The notes below the pieces were generated by a model. That model was given only the letters and a program-made list of their open reading frames with translations. It made no database searches and had not been told where the DNA came from. A stretch of DNA of 22,681 nucleotides from JAUIHN01 sp964556075 (GTDB taxonomy: Bacteria > Patescibacteriota > Saccharimonadia > Saccharimonadales > Saccharimonadaceae), in contig CAZKUV010000005.1 in the NCBI GenBank assembly GCA_964556075.1, positions 1-22,681 on the forward strand, in the 5' to 3' direction. Within the stretch, counting starts at the first letter, position 1. Each line of letters begins with the position of its first letter. Shown here in pieces: positions 14,705-22,154 of this stretch. The position numbers were made by a program, and so were the translations under genes.

Positions 14705-16516
14705 ATGCGTAGAACAGTAGCCGTGATTAGAAAAGGATTTCTATATATATGTACGCTAGTTCTTGTGGCTGGCTATCCGACAGTCGCGATGGCTACACCA
14801 CAAGAGCCAGCGACGGAACAGGTGCTGATCACTCCATCCAATTCCCTGGAAGAAAAGTCGGAGGAAGAGAAGCCTCTCACGTATACGTATGATCCTGTAG
14901 ATAAAAAGTGGAACAGCGAAGAATGGCAATTTAATTCCGAATCGGGGAAATATGAAAAACCGACCGCGCCAGTTATTATCGAGCCTGATGTGGAAACGAA
15001 GAGCGTATTGCCGCAATCTCCCGATAACCCGATAAGTCAGACAGTAGAAGAATCGTCCGAAAAAACATCTGAAACGAGCGTTACGATAGATACAAAAGTA
15101 TTATCCGAGGCGATATCTGGCGATGCGTTCGTTGGTAATAATACGAACGCTGGAAGCGCATTATCCGGCGATGCGACGGCAGTCGCGAACATCATCAATG
15201 CGGTCAATTCAAGCATAAGTTCCGGTGAAAACCAAAAGATAGCTACCTTCACGAAAGATATCACCGGCGATGTTAAAGGAGACATTATCCTGTATCCAAT
15301 GCTTTTAAAAGCTATGTTAGAGGCTAAGGCCGGGGCGCCAGCTACTGCGATAAACAACTCTACAGATTTACAAGTTAATAATGATATCACCCTGAACGCG
15401 AAAAGCGGTAATGCGACGGTAGACAGTAATACGAATGCTGGCGACGCAACCACGGGAAACGCCGTCGCAATGGCGAATGTGGTAAATATACTTAATTCAT
15501 TAATTTCTACCCAAGAATCGTTTATCGGGACGATAAATATTTATGGCAGTCTTGAAGGAGATATCCTTATCGCTCCGGACTTTATTCCGCAAATGATAGC
15601 TAGTAATGGCGGGGAATCTGGAACGCAACTTTCGAAACAAGATACAACAACGATTGTGAATAACATTACCGCTGTTGCCGAAAGCGGAGCCGCAGAGGTA
15701 TTTGGTAACACGTCTGCCGGTAGCGCTACGACTGGAAACGCGGAATCTAACGTCGTCATATTTAATGTTACCGGACACGACATCGTCGCGGAGAACAGTC
15801 TGCTAGTCTTTGTGAACGTTCTTGGAAAATGGGTGGGTATGATAATCGACGCACCCCAAGGCGCGACCGCCGCAATGATTGGCAGCGGAGTAATAAGCAG
15901 TGAATTATACGCACCTGATGTAGTCGTCGAGTCACAGTCCAAACATGGCATTACCAACACAATTGCAGTTAATGCTCAAACTGGCGACGCGGTGGTGTCA
16001 AATAATACCAACGCCGGAAACGCGACTAGTGGTGACGCGTCGGCGATTGCGAATGTCGCGAATATTTCCAACAGCTCACTCAGTTTGGCTGGATGGTTCG
16101 GGTTGCTATTTATCAACATCACCGGGGATTGGTTCGGTAGCTTTCAGATAGATACTCCGTACGGGAACATGCCGACTGAGTCGGAGTCACCACAGCCAAA
16201 ACCTAGTGGACCGGTGCAGTTCGTTCCTAAAAACAATACAGAAGTGAAGACCATGTCGACGAATACCTTACGAACAGTAATAGATAGTCGATTCACTCGC
16301 TCATCATCTGTAATAACCGAGCATGTGGAAGTGGAAAGCGTTGAAAATATCAATAGCCAAGACGATTCTGACCAGCCAGAGGTAAAAAGCGCAGTTACAG
16401 ATACGACAGAAGAAACACCTGCCCTTACTAATGAAGATGGCTCGTTTTTCCTTATCGTTGCTGGATCAATTATAGTTCTGGGGATATCAGTCTTAGGGAT
16501 AAGAAGGTTTTTCTAG
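14705..16516 (+). CDS. Large secreted four-repeat surface protein with C-terminal anchor
   Basis: A 603-residue protein: signal peptide (1-30); a Glu/Pro-rich segment with a YxYDPxxKKW..W motif (60-90); four related repeats starting near 138, 234, 327 and 426 (spacing 93-99); a Ser/Thr/Pro stalk (485-575); a membrane helix (580-598); and the basic tail RRFF. Each repeat opens with SGxAxVxxNTxAGxATxGxA, then an alternating A/V/N helix or strand, then a short INxxGxxxG element. The tail lacks LPxTG, so it is probably a plain membrane anchor, or uses another signal around PALTNEDG. Shared repeats and position suggest it acts with the two upstream surface proteins. The family is unrecognised. Confidence 0.8.
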   Translation: MRRTVAVIRKGFLYICTLVLVAGYPTVAMATPQEPATEQVLITPSNSLEEKSEEEKPLTYTYDPVDKKWNSEEWQFNSESGKYEKPTAPVIIEPDVETKSVLPQSPDNPISQTVEESSEKTSETSVTIDTKVLSEAISGDAFVGNNTNAGSALSGDATAVANIINAVNSSISSGENQKIATFTKDITGDVKGDIILYPMLLKAMLEAKAGAPATAINNSTDLQVNNDITLNAKSGNATVDSNTNAGDATTGNAVAMANVVNILNSLISTQESFIGTINIYGSLEGDILIAPDFIPQMIASNGGESGTQLSKQDTTTIVNNITAVAESGAAEVFGNTSAGSATTGNAESNVVIFNVTGHDIVAENSLLVFVNVLGKWVGMIIDAPQGATAAMIGSGVISSELYAPDVVVESQSKHGITNTIAVNAQTGDAVVSNNTNAGNATSGDASAIANVANISNSSLSLAGWFGLLFINITGDWFGSFQIDTPYGNMPTESESPQPKPSGPVQFVPKNNTEVKTMSTNTLRTVIDSRFTRSSSVITEHVEVESVENINSQDDSDQPEVKSAVTDTTEETPALTNEDGSFFLIVAGSIIVLGISVLGIRRFF

Positions 16517-16538
16517 AGCAATACTATGAACCGCAGAT

Positions 16539-16561
16539 AGCCCGGTCGACACGACCGGGCT
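16539..16561. terminator. Perfect hairpin between convergent genes
   Basis: AGCCCGGTCG pairs fully with CGACCGGGCT around a three-base loop, in the 64-base gap between the four-repeat gene and the convergent LysM-CHAP gene. T-rich sequence follows on the plus strand (TTCTTCTTA), so it probably terminates the surface operon and perhaps both genes. Confidence 0.7.
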
Positions 16562-16580
16562 AGAGAGTTCTTCTTATACT

Positions 16581-17264
16581 CTAGTAAATGAAACCGCCGA
16601 AGGTTCCAGGCTGTACTGTGCGTTTATTGTAGTTACCCGCTTGGTAATTCCAGCCCATTTCCGAAACGACATAACTGCCGTCGGGATTGACGCTCTCTAC
16701 ATATGCAACATGTCCGTTCATGACCGCGACCGCACCAGCTTGAGGGGTGTTGCCAGTAGACTTTCCTGCTGCCTGAGCGGCGCTCAGCCAGTTGTATCCT
16801 GCATTCCCGTATATTGCGACATCTGGACGCCTACTGTGCACGTAGTCCGTACACCACATTCCGTTACCGATATAGTAACTGGACGAATTAACCGGCGCCG
16901 ATGTATACGACCTGGTCGAATAGGTCGCATTTGCAGGTTGGGCAGCGGTCGCTGCGACGCTCCTTTTCGCTTGGTATTGTGCAAAGCGGTCTGGTAGCTC
17001 TTCGCCTTCTGATGGGATGCGAATTTTGTCGCCGATATCGATTAAATCGGGATCGACAATGGACTCGTTCGCGTTATAGAGCACGGTATATGTCACTCCA
17101 TACTCATCCGCTATCGAGGAAAGCGTATCGCCGGCTTTAACGACGACTATTGTTTCCTCTCTTTCTGTTTTGTCCTCATGCTCCTTCGCGCTAGCGGTAC
17201 TGCCGCCGAAGAGCACAAGCGTAAGACAGGCACTTAGTGCCAGTATTGTTAGTCTGGTTTTCAT
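16581..17264 (-). CDS. Secreted LysM-CHAP peptidoglycan hydrolase
   Basis: A 227-residue wall enzyme: signal peptide (1-26), a LysM domain at about 38-84 (IVVVKAGDTLSSIADEYGVT to LIDIGDKIRIP) that binds peptidoglycan sugars, a Ser/Thr/Ala linker, and a CHAP domain (about 128-227). The CHAP site is readable: Cys138 in GMWCTDYVHSRRPD, His185 in NGHVAYVES and Glu202 in SEMGW. CHAP enzymes cut amide or peptide bonds in peptidoglycan; which one is not readable. An AAAGGAG site precedes the ATG. It faces the sortase/repeat locus tail to tail, fitting a role in wall remodelling or separation. Confidence 0.92.
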   Translation of the reverse strand: MKTRLTILALSACLTLVLFGGSTASAKEHEDKTEREETIVVVKAGDTLSSIADEYGVTYTVLYNANESIVDPDLIDIGDKIRIPSEGEELPDRFAQYQAKRSVAATAAQPANATYSTRSYTSAPVNSSSYYIGNGMWCTDYVHSRRPDVAIYGNAGYNWLSAAQAAGKSTGNTPQAGAVAVMNGHVAYVESVNPDGSYVVSEMGWNYQAGNYNKRTVQPGTFGGFIY

Positions 17265-17278
17265 TTCCTCACTCCTTT

Positions 17279-17340
17279 ACGTGCCGATTGATAACTGATA
17301 GGTGGCACGTTTGTGTCTCATAAGTCTCCCAAGACACAAA
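17279..17340 (-). promoter_or_regulatory. Two tandem hairpins in the LysM-CHAP leader
   Basis: The short leader is almost wholly paired: TTTGTGTCT/AGACACAAA (17310-17340) and ACGTGCC/GGCACGT (17279-17310), abutting at one base, with the ribosome site just after. Such an arrangement can stabilise the mRNA or control initiation. Confidence 0.6.
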
Positions 17341-17344
17341 GTCC

Positions 17345-17372
17345 AGAATACCGCATGAGTTTTTCGAGTCAA
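17345..17372 (-). promoter_or_regulatory. Promoter of the LysM-CHAP gene
   Basis: On the minus strand TTGACT (17367-17372), 16 bases, then TATTCT (17345-17350). Transcription should start about 74 bases before the ATG, at the base of the first hairpin. Confidence 0.6.
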
Positions 17373-17511
17373 TATTAACAGACATCTTTTGTCAATTAAC
17401 AGATGAAAAAATGTGTAGTGCTTTTTATAACAGTTATGGTTTCCTGGGGAAAAAGCTTCTAAACTGTCCGTCGGCTCGTATGACTACCTCTGTTATCAGC
17501 GCGTCTGATGA

Positions 17512-17940
17512 TTAGTTGAGCAGCTTAAGCCCTGTCTCTTCATCATAGAGTCGAGTAAACGCGGTCTCGAGTGGCAATATCAGAAGCTCGCCTGTTAGAG
17601 CGATGGTTAGCGATTTGACGTGTCCGCTAATCGATTGGTAATCGCGGGTACCAAATACTCCGTGTATGTGCCAGAAAGGACTGTTATCAATCCACGCCAG
17701 ATTACCTTGTAAGCTAACAATCTCAAGAGGTTCGTTAAATACCTTGTCGACATATTGTCGTGATGTTAAGTCGTAGAACGAGATTGTAGCGCTATCGGCA
17801 CCGCCGAGTCCAGATAGGAGCCAAGCACCAGAGAGCGATTGTTCTTGAGAATAACGATTGAGACAGTCTAACAGTTCGTCACCACGCTTCAAAATAACGA
17901 CCGTAGATTGTTTGCTGTCGACTATCTTCATACTGTCCAT
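17512..17940 (-). CDS. DUF296 (PPC/PCC) domain protein
   Basis: A 142-residue protein matching the whole PPC/DUF296 domain: VVILKRGDELLDCLNRYSQE at the start, SGAWLLSGLGGADSATISFYD, then FWHIHGVFGTRDYQSISGHV with the conserved His pair, and a final hydrophobic strand. In plants the domain accompanies AT-hooks; bacterial stand-alone members are trimers of unknown role. No AT-hook is present. Two ATGs (17940 and 17931) are possible; CATAGT lies three bases before the first, and no ribosome site is seen. It is divergent from purF with only 52 bases between the start codons, so the two share a control region. Confidence 0.8.
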   Translation of the reverse strand: MDSMKIVDSKQSTVVILKRGDELLDCLNRYSQEQSLSGAWLLSGLGGADSATISFYDLTSRQYVDKVFNEPLEIVSLQGNLAWIDNSPFWHIHGVFGTRDYQSISGHVKSLTIALTGELLILPLETAFTRLYDEETGLKLLN

Positions 17941-17976
17941 TGTACTATGAAGCGTAAGCGTGGAGGTACCTCTTCG

Positions 17977-17985
17977 TGCTACACT
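17977..17985 (+). promoter_or_regulatory. Extended -10 promoter for purF
   Basis: TGCTACACT (TGn plus TACACT) ends seven bases before the GTG at 17993, giving a leaderless start and settling the choice of start codon. Confidence 0.6.
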
Positions 17986-17992
17986 TAATTAC

Positions 17993-19429
17993 GTGAATTA
18001 CTCTAGTGATGCTCTCCACGAAAAATGCGCTGTCGTTGGCGTTTCGACACGAAGTAGCGGCAGCGAGGCTTCGCATACTGCATACAGGGCGCTTTTCGCC
18101 CTTCAACACAGAGGCGTCGAAGGGTCTGGTATCGCGACGACGAGCGGTAGAGCCCTCACGGTAGTGCGTAAACCCGGCATGGTACGGGACGTATTTCATC
18201 AAAGCGATATCGATTTACTCCAAGGGAGTATCGCCGTGGGTCATAACCGCTACTCGACAAACGGGGATCGTCATGCGCACCTCCAGCCAGTCTTAAACGA
18301 GTCTATCGGGTTTGCCTTGGCGCATAATGGAAATTTTCCAGATACTACCGAACTCGAAGCGTATCTGCATAAGCGGGGGTATATTACGAGCCAATACAAC
18401 GACTCAGAGCTTTTCGGCAACGCGCTCGCAAGCAAATTGCACGGTGGTCGATCGTTCCAAGAAGCTATTTCCGAGGTGAGTAATATCGCCGCGGGCGCGT
18501 ATGCCTGCGTAGCTACTCATGGAGGCGAATTAGTGGGATTTCGAGATCCGAGCGGGATTCGACCGCTTGAAATCGGGCGTTTCGCTGGCGGTATAATTTT
18601 GGCCAGCGAAACGTGCGCTCTGGATACCGTCGGGGCCGAACATGTCCGGTCAGTAAAACCGGGAGAGATTGTCACAGTTCGAGACGGAGAACTAATAGAT
18701 TCATATCGGTTCGCTGATGGAGTGGAGCGTCTTGACGCGTTTGAACTTGTTTATTTCGCGCGTCACGACAGCGTACTACTAGGAGAGCGAGTTGATACTG
18801 TTAGACGACGGTTCGGGGTTGAGCTCGCCAGGATGCACCTACCCGAGGTTGATAGGCAAAACGTTGTCGTCACCGCGGTACCGGACACGTCCATTCCGGC
18901 CGCGGAGTCGTATGCCGCAGAGCTGGGGCTCGCGTACCGAACCGCAATTATCAAAAATCGCTATATTGGCAGGACATTTATGCAGCCGACCCAGCAGTCG
19001 CGCCAGGATAACCTTCGCCTCAAACATACGATGATTCCCGAACTTATCGCCGGGAAAGACCTTGTTATGATAGATGACTCAATCGTTCGAGGTAACACTC
19101 TTCCTCGCCTGATTGCTCTGGCGCGTAAGCTCGGCGCGAAGTCGGTAACGGTACTTATCGCATCGCCACCGATTCGGTTTCCAGATTTCTACGGCGTTGA
19201 CACACCAAGCCAAGACGAGCTTATGGCCGCCAATATGTCGATTGAGGACATGCGCCGAGCAGTCGGCGCAGACTATTTAGGATTTCTTACGGTTTCGGGG
19301 CTTGTAAAAGCCATAGGAGTGCCGCGAGAAAAACTGAATCTTGCTGCATTTACAGGAGAGTATCCTGTCAGTATCGGGCTAAAACAGGCGACGATACGTG
19401 AGCCAGTATCCACTGAATACAATGATTAG
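17993..19429 (+). CDS. purF: Amidophosphoribosyltransferase (glutamine PRPP amidotransferase)
   Basis: 478 residues. It catalyses the first committed step of purine synthesis, forming phosphoribosylamine from PRPP and glutamine. The N-terminal Ntn glutaminase begins after a short propeptide (11 residues) at Cys12 (CAVVGVS), with RALFALQHRGVEGSGI and GHNRYST; the C-terminal PRTase has DLVMIDDSIVRGNTL. The iron-sulfur cysteines of the Bacillus-type enzyme are missing at the sites near FYGVDT and in the C-terminal region (LNLAAFTGEYP), so it is a cluster-free form. The GTG start is seven bases after an extended -10; an earlier GTG at 17960 would give an overlong propeptide. Its TAG overlaps the TAA of the convergent gene. 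Confidence 0.95.
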   Translation: MNYSSDALHEKCAVVGVSTRSSGSEASHTAYRALFALQHRGVEGSGIATTSGRALTVVRKPGMVRDVFHQSDIDLLQGSIAVGHNRYSTNGDRHAHLQPVLNESIGFALAHNGNFPDTTELEAYLHKRGYITSQYNDSELFGNALASKLHGGRSFQEAISEVSNIAAGAYACVATHGGELVGFRDPSGIRPLEIGRFAGGIILASETCALDTVGAEHVRSVKPGEIVTVRDGELIDSYRFADGVERLDAFELVYFARHDSVLLGERVDTVRRRFGVELARMHLPEVDRQNVVVTAVPDTSIPAAESYAAELGLAYRTAIIKNRYIGRTFMQPTQQSRQDNLRLKHTMIPELIAGKDLVMIDDSIVRGNTLPRLIALARKLGAKSVTVLIASPPIRFPDFYGVDTPSQDELMAANMSIEDMRRAVGADYLGFLTVSGLVKAIGVPREKLNLAAFTGEYPVSIGLKQATIREPVSTEYND

Positions 19430-19800
19430 CGGTCCTTAGTGTCTAGCTGTTCTTGGGCAGTAGCCTCTGAAGACTCGGTAGCAATCTTGTTGTCACGGTC
19501 GGTTATTCGGCTAGGAGGAGGTGTGGGAGGAGACGAAAGTCTGGCTTTTTCACGCTCGTTCATTTCGCGCAGGACCTTTTGGATATCGAGTATTGCTCTG
19601 TCGACTTTTCTTCGACGAAGATACGAACTTACATACAGAATGAATAGAACTGCGGTAAGCACGAGTGACGCCATGAGCACGGGCGCGAGCAGGTCAGACA
19701 ACTGCGAAGCAATATCCGGCATAAAGCCGCTTGGATCGAAGTCGCGGTTCTCTGAAATTCGTTCAATTAGTTCTTCGGCTGGTCGTTGTGTGTCATCCAT
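19426..19800 (-). CDS. Single-helix membrane protein, function unknown
   Basis: A 124-residue protein I do not recognise. It has an acidic N-terminal half (MDDTQRPAEELIERISENRD), one membrane helix at about residues 41-62 (APVLMASLVLTAVLFILYV), a basic stop-transfer SYLRRRKVDR, a helical segment likely to coil, and a Pro/Ser-rich polar tail. The ATG at 19800 is chosen over upstream frames because TGGTATGCT, an extended -10, ends six bases before it. Its stop codon overlaps that of purF by two bases (TTAG). Confidence 0.65.
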   Translation of the reverse strand: MDDTQRPAEELIERISENRDFDPSGFMPDIASQLSDLLAPVLMASLVLTAVLFILYVSSYLRRRKVDRAILDIQKVLREMNEREKARLSSPPTPPPSRITDRDNKIATESSEATAQEQLDTKDR

Positions 19801-19806
19801 AGTATC

Positions 19807-19815
19807 AGCATACCA
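19807..19815 (-). promoter_or_regulatory. Extended -10 promoter, leaderless
   Basis: On the minus strand TGGTATGCT (TGn plus TATGCT) ends six bases before the ATG at 19800. Confidence 0.5.
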
Positions 19816-19826
19816 TAAGCGCAAAG

Positions 19827-19854
19827 TTGAATTATTCCAGTTTTGTGTTATAAT
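19827..19854 (+). promoter_or_regulatory. Promoter with -35 and extended -10
   Basis: TTGAAT (19827-19832), 16 bases, then TATAAT (19849-19854) with TGT in front. The ATG at 19864 follows after nine bases, so the leader is absent or only a few bases long. Confidence 0.75.
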
Positions 19855-19863
19855 GCGGATATA

Positions 19864-20433
19864 ATGACCACAGAAAAACAAACTCCAAATATCTACAAAA
19901 ATACATCAATTATACCGGAAGAGCCGGAGCTACGCGTTACCAATCCCCCCGAACGAAGCGACGACTATTTCTACGAAGACGATATCGATCCATACGCCCC
20001 GATTCAGGACGAAGAGACTATAATCCCAGATTCGTTTTATCAAGACTGGGAAGAAGAGCGATCAAAAAATGTTTTCGCTGGCGTGCATATTGACGATCAG
20101 ACGAAGTCTAGTTTATTTAACATGTACAATCAGTACAACCGAATTCAAGGCCTCCTTAAAGCCTACCGAGCCGGAATGAAAAGGATGACGAAAGAGGATG
20201 CCATCAATGCTAGAGAGAAGATGCAGCGCCTCCGTGATGAAATGACATACCTCCTTACTCCGTCGGTGGAGTATCTGGAAGAACGCGAGCGTCCGTACAA
20301 GGTCCAAGAAATGATCAAGGATTTCGGAAATCAATACGCAGGTGAACATAACCGCTCAAAGCGTGAAGCCGAAATGCGACGCGTAAACAAGCAGCTTGGC
20401 GAACGCGTACTTCGAACGATAGCCGCAGACTAA
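19864..20433 (+). CDS. Unrecognised soluble protein, acidic N-terminus and helical C-terminus
   Basis: 189 residues, not matched to any family I know. The first 60 are acidic and disordered-looking, rich in Asp, Glu, Pro and Tyr (SDDYFYEDDIDPYAPIQDEE). From about residue 70 it is strongly helical and charged (QTKSSLFNMYNQYNRIQGLL, then KEDAINAREKMQRLRDEMTYL), ending in a basic helix (KREAEMRRVNKQLGERVLRT). No signal peptide or membrane helix is present. The promoter nine bases upstream fixes the ATG at 19864. It sits between a membrane protein and a Nudix gene, and nothing in the context gives a role. Confidence 0.7.
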   Translation: MTTEKQTPNIYKNTSIIPEEPELRVTNPPERSDDYFYEDDIDPYAPIQDEETIIPDSFYQDWEEERSKNVFAGVHIDDQTKSSLFNMYNQYNRIQGLLKAYRAGMKRMTKEDAINAREKMQRLRDEMTYLLTPSVEYLEERERPYKVQEMIKDFGNQYAGEHNRSKREAEMRRVNKQLGERVLRTIAAD

Positions 20434-20462
20434 TTGTTACTTCCATAAAAGTATCGTATACT
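20434..20462 (+). promoter_or_regulatory. Promoter of the Nudix gene
   Basis: TTGTTA (20434-20439), 17 bases, then TATACT (20457-20462). The leader is about 95 bases long and includes a GAACCG/CGGTTC hairpin near 20474-20488 and ends in AAAGGAGG before the ATG at 20566. Confidence 0.65.
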
Positions 20463-20565
20463 ACCATCACTATGAACCGTCTCGGTTCCGCTATGCGTGG
20501 CATGTCGGGATGAGCCTGACCAATGGCGCCTTGGAAATACTTACAAAATCTAAAGGAGGACATCC

Positions 20566-21027
20566 ATGGACAGACGACGCATTGGCGTGCGAGCTATTAT
20601 TTATAGAGACGGTAAAATACTCGCAGTTAGACACAAGGATAGAAATGGGGAACCAAAGGATTTCTGGGCGGTTCCAGGAGGTGGTCTCGATCCGGGTGAA
20701 TCTTTAATTGATGGATTGCGACGCGAACTGCACGAAGAGCTTGGAATTGACGTGAAGCCGGGTAGACTGCTTTTCATTCAGCAATTTCTCTCTGGAAGGT
20801 CTGATTGCGAAGAAGAACTCGAGTTTTTCTTCTTGGTTGAGAATCCGGAAGATTTCGATGATGTTGACTTTTCACATACGTCACACGGCACAGACGAGTT
20901 GGCAAATTGCGAATTTATTACGCCCGCAAGCGAAAACGTGCGCCCGCGTTTTCTAAGGGATATCGATCTGATGTCATTTACCGAAACGGTTCAACCTGTC
21001 CTTATCTCCGACTATCTAAACGAGTAG
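20566..21027 (+). CDS. Nudix hydrolase
   Basis: A 153-residue pyrophosphohydrolase of the Nudix family, acting on nucleoside diphosphate-linked substrates such as oxidised nucleotides or nucleotide sugars; the exact substrate is not readable. The Nudix box is complete, G39-x5-E45-x7-REL-H-EE-L-G-I (39-61), supplying the Mg2+-binding glutamates. The N terminus RRRIGVRAIIYRDGKILAV is the usual first β-hairpin, followed by WAVPGGGLDPGES. The C-terminal part carries the usual acidic loop (ENPEDFDDVDFSH) and WxxxE-like substrate region. The start has an AAAGGAGG ribosome site, and the gene has its own promoter. Confidence 0.92.
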   Translation: MDRRRIGVRAIIYRDGKILAVRHKDRNGEPKDFWAVPGGGLDPGESLIDGLRRELHEELGIDVKPGRLLFIQQFLSGRSDCEEELEFFFLVENPEDFDDVDFSHTSHGTDELANCEFITPASENVRPRFLRDIDLMSFTETVQPVLISDYLNE

Positions 21028-21116
21028 GCTAAAATCTTGCGTATTGCTATACGTAACTCACGAAAAAGGAGTTGAATCGGCTGAGTTATACAGCTATTGC
21101 ATTATTTTAAATTATA

Positions 21117-21125
21117 TGCTATAGT
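21117..21125 (+). promoter_or_regulatory. Extended -10 promoter
   Basis: TGCTATAGT (TGn plus TATAGT) lies 40 bases before the ATG at 21166; the short leader carries AAAAAGGATT as ribosome site. Between this and the Nudix stop there is an eight-pair hairpin (21037-21056, TTGCGTAT/ATACGTAA with one G-U) without a T tract. Confidence 0.55.
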
Positions 21126-21165
21126 ACTTTACATAACGAACAAAATATAAAAAAGGATTAAAAAG

Positions 21166-21669
21166 ATGAGTGAATTACTGTCACGACCGCAAGTGTACAA
21201 TCAGGACATTGTAGGCAGTTTTGAGCAGGATGAGTTTGCTGAAAAGCCTCCTGTCATGCTTGATATCTCACGCATTCCTGAATCTGAAACCGAATCTGAG
21301 GTACCCATGCTCTACATTAAGGCGAGCGTAGAGACCGAAGGAGGGGTGCAAGAAATTGAGACAGAAATGACGGAAGAATCCTTCACGACGATTGGAAATA
21401 TTGGTCATGGTCCGAAGCCTCTCGAATTTCCAAGTACTGAAAAACTGACCGCAGATCACCTAAATGCTCTGCGCGTTATCGAGCAAAGCCACAAACAGGA
21501 CTACCGACAGCTCGCTATGATGTACGCGATGGGTGTATTCAACCGACAGCTTGGAGATATTGACCCGCAGACGAAGAGCCTTGTTATCGAGCAGGTTGTC
21601 GAAGCCGCGATGGAAGCCAGCGCATCTCGAATGATGGCGAGCGAATGGCAAACCGCGGATGTTATGTAA
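21166..21669 (+). CDS. Unrecognised 167-residue soluble protein
   Basis: I do not recognise this protein. The N-terminal 55 residues are acidic and polar (QDIVGSFEQDEFAEKPPVML), then a short β-rich part (PMLYIKASVETEGGVQEIE) and a helical C-terminal half (KLTADHLNALRVIEQSHKQDYRQLAMMYAMGVF, and SLVIEQVVEAAMEASASRMM). No signal peptide or membrane helix is present. It has a ribosome site AAGGATT and an extended -10 promoter 40 bases upstream. The PQ-loop gene follows 44 bases later with its own TATAAT at 21671, so it may be a single-gene unit. Confidence 0.65.
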   Translation: MSELLSRPQVYNQDIVGSFEQDEFAEKPPVMLDISRIPESETESEVPMLYIKASVETEGGVQEIETEMTEESFTTIGNIGHGPKPLEFPSTEKLTADHLNALRVIEQSHKQDYRQLAMMYAMGVFNRQLGDIDPQTKSLVIEQVVEAAMEASASRMMASEWQTADVM

Positions 21670-21713
21670 GTATAATTAAGTAATAAAACTAGCAGAAAAC
21701 AAACAAAATAGAC

Positions 21714-22085
21714 ATGATACAAATCATTTACTTCATCTCGTCATCGATTGGTATTGTCGCGATGATACCGCAGGTATGGAGGTTAATTCAGACTAAACAA
21801 TCCGATGGTTTGAGCTTAACCACCTGGGGTACGTGGGCATGTTGTCAGATGGTGTCCCTTGCCTATGCCATCTCGATTAACGCTAGAGCGTATGTGCTGG
21901 TAAATATCGTGTGGATTACGTTCTATTGGACGATGGTGTTCCTTATCATTAAATACCGCAAACGTCGCAGTCTACTGGAGACGCTCATCTACTGGTACAA
22001 GCGTGGTCGCGAAGAGAAGAAACACTCGCTGTCGTTTAAAGCCAAAGACATACTGTCACCACTTGAAACTCCCGAGAAGCTGTAA
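21714..22085 (+). CDS. PQ-loop repeat membrane protein (SemiSWEET-like)
   Basis: A 123-residue protein with three membrane helices (about 4-22, 40-56 and 60-80) and the PQ-loop signature IPQVWRLIQTKQSDGLSLTTW (18-38). Single-repeat PQ-loop proteins pair up to form small transporters; SemiSWEETs carry sugars, while others move amino acids, so the substrate is open. The C-terminal 40 residues are cytosolic and basic. A TATAAT at 21671-21676 lies 38 bases upstream of the ATG with no clear ribosome site. The stop codon falls in a 14-base palindrome (22082-22095). Confidence 0.82.
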   Translation: MIQIIYFISSSIGIVAMIPQVWRLIQTKQSDGLSLTTWGTWACCQMVSLAYAISINARAYVLVNIVWITFYWTMVFLIIKYRKRRSLLETLIYWYKRGREEKKHSLSFKAKDILSPLETPEKL

Positions 22086-22095
22086 AATATTTTAC
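22082..22095. repeat. 14-base perfect palindrome GTAAAATATTTTAC
   Basis: A perfect palindrome spans the stop codon of the PQ-loop gene and sits about 60 bases upstream of the next gene. It could be an operator or weak terminator element. Confidence 0.5.
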
Positions 22096-22130
22096 GTATC
22101 CAAGGCATGAAGACTGATACTATGTAAGTG

Positions 22131-22142
22131 CTAAACGTTTAG
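22131..22142. repeat. 12-base palindrome CTAAACGTTTAG
   Basis: A perfect palindrome ends a few bases before the GGGGGTG ribosome site of the gene at 22155, just downstream of a -10-like GATACT (22116-22121). Its position fits a repressor operator, though no regulator is nearby. Confidence 0.4.
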
Positions 22143-22154
22143 ATAAGGGGGTGT

